Shown here piece by piece: positions 63,856 through 64,000 of a DNA stretch of 64,000 bases. A program made the translations under genes and the position numbers. Below the pieces are notes generated by a model. The model was given only the letters and a program-made list of their open reading frames with translations, was not told the origin of the DNA and did not search any database. How positions within the stretch are numbered: position 1 is the stretch's first letter; the number at the start of each line of letters is the position of its first letter. Source of the stretch: Roseovarius nubinhibens ISM (GTDB taxonomy: Bacteria; Pseudomonadota; Alphaproteobacteria; Rhodobacterales; Rhodobacteraceae); assembly GCF_000152625.1 (NCBI RefSeq), contig NZ_CH724156.1, forward strand, positions 2,320,687 to 2,384,686. The letters are read 5' to 3'.

Positions 63856-64000
63856 ATGCACGCATATCGCAGCCACACCTGCGCCGATCTCAACAAGGAC
63901 CACGTGGGTCAGACCGTTCGTCTGGCCGGCTGGGTGCACCGCATCCGCGACCACGGGGGCGTGTTGTTCGTCGATCTGCGGGATCATTATGGCATCACCC
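63856..64000 (+). CDS. aspS: Aspartyl-tRNA synthetase, N-terminal fragment
   Basis: The first 48 residues, [20 protein letters not shown], then [20 protein letters not shown] and LRDHYGIT, are the anticodon-binding OB fold of class II AspRS. CGGAGA lies before the ATG. The rest is beyond the right edge. Confidence 0.93.
   Translation, partial: MHAYRSHTCADLNKDHVGQTVRLAGWVHRIRDHGGVLFVDLRDHYGIT

Overview
The window is GC-rich, densely coded alphaproteobacterial DNA. The gene set points to Rhodobacteraceae/Paracoccaceae (Rhodobacter/Roseobacter type): a helABCDX-like cytochrome c maturation block behind yajC-secDF, DUF1523, DUF6638, DUF6314 and DUF2927 proteins, an imuA-imuB-dnaE2 cassette, TRAP and BMP-type transporters, and a GlxA-type AraC regulator. 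No tRNA, rRNA, CRISPR array, insertion sequence, phage gene or replication origin was seen. Both edges cut genes: a hemerythrin-like tail on the left and the start of aspS on the right.

Layout. 1-6.1 kb (+): a nucleobase/nucleoside ABC transporter (BMP lipoprotein-like binding protein, double ATPase, two permeases) ending in a CodA-family deaminase. 6.2-18.3 kb (-): a long co-directional run of a coiled-coil protein, an unrecognised 377-aa protein, imuA-imuB-dnaE2, an AAA+ ATPase, a DUF6638 protein, a small membrane protein and a DUF1523 protein. 18.6-26.5 kb (+): a metallo-beta-lactamase-fold hydrolase, yajC, a fused secDF, a TauE/SafE permease, an Mth938-like protein and ccmABCDG. 26.5-35.7 kb: housekeeping genes (acnA, a DUF1223 protein, a lipid A acyltransferase homologue, a solitary fliG, purB, a DUF6314 protein) and an IclR regulator broken by an amber codon. 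35.8-44.3 kb (+): a peptide ABC transporter operon with a gamma-glutamyltransferase and an M20 peptidase.

44.4-52.3 kb (-): one operon read N-formylglutamate-amidohydrolase homologue, dctQ, dctM, dctP, glutamine-synthetase homologue, aldehyde dehydrogenase, iron alcohol dehydrogenase. It is divergent from an RpiR regulator across a compact promoter with two palindromes. The enzymes fit a gamma-glutamylation route for an imported amino alcohol, and this is the best candidate for an undescribed pathway. 53.3-59.7 kb (-): a TerC/XpaC/TelA/SPFH/zinc-ribbon envelope-stress type cluster that also has a DUF2927 lipoprotein and a previously easy-to-miss 27-residue membrane peptide coupled to xpaC. 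59.9-64 kb: a GlxA regulator, rluB-type pseudouridine synthase, tadA, a cyclopropane-fatty-acid synthase homologue and the start of aspS.

Non-coding signals worth attention are three arrays of a strict 11-bp direct repeat (consensus CGTCGGTATTG) near 19.5, 30.7 and 54.35 kb, a palindromic operator and a two-stem element in front of the nucleobase operon, a 26-bp palindrome between acnA and the DUF1223 gene, mutually exclusive hairpins between dctP and the glutamine-synthetase homologue, and a G12 tract between the AAA+ and DUF6638 genes. All functions are inferred from reading the sequence; no database search was run.
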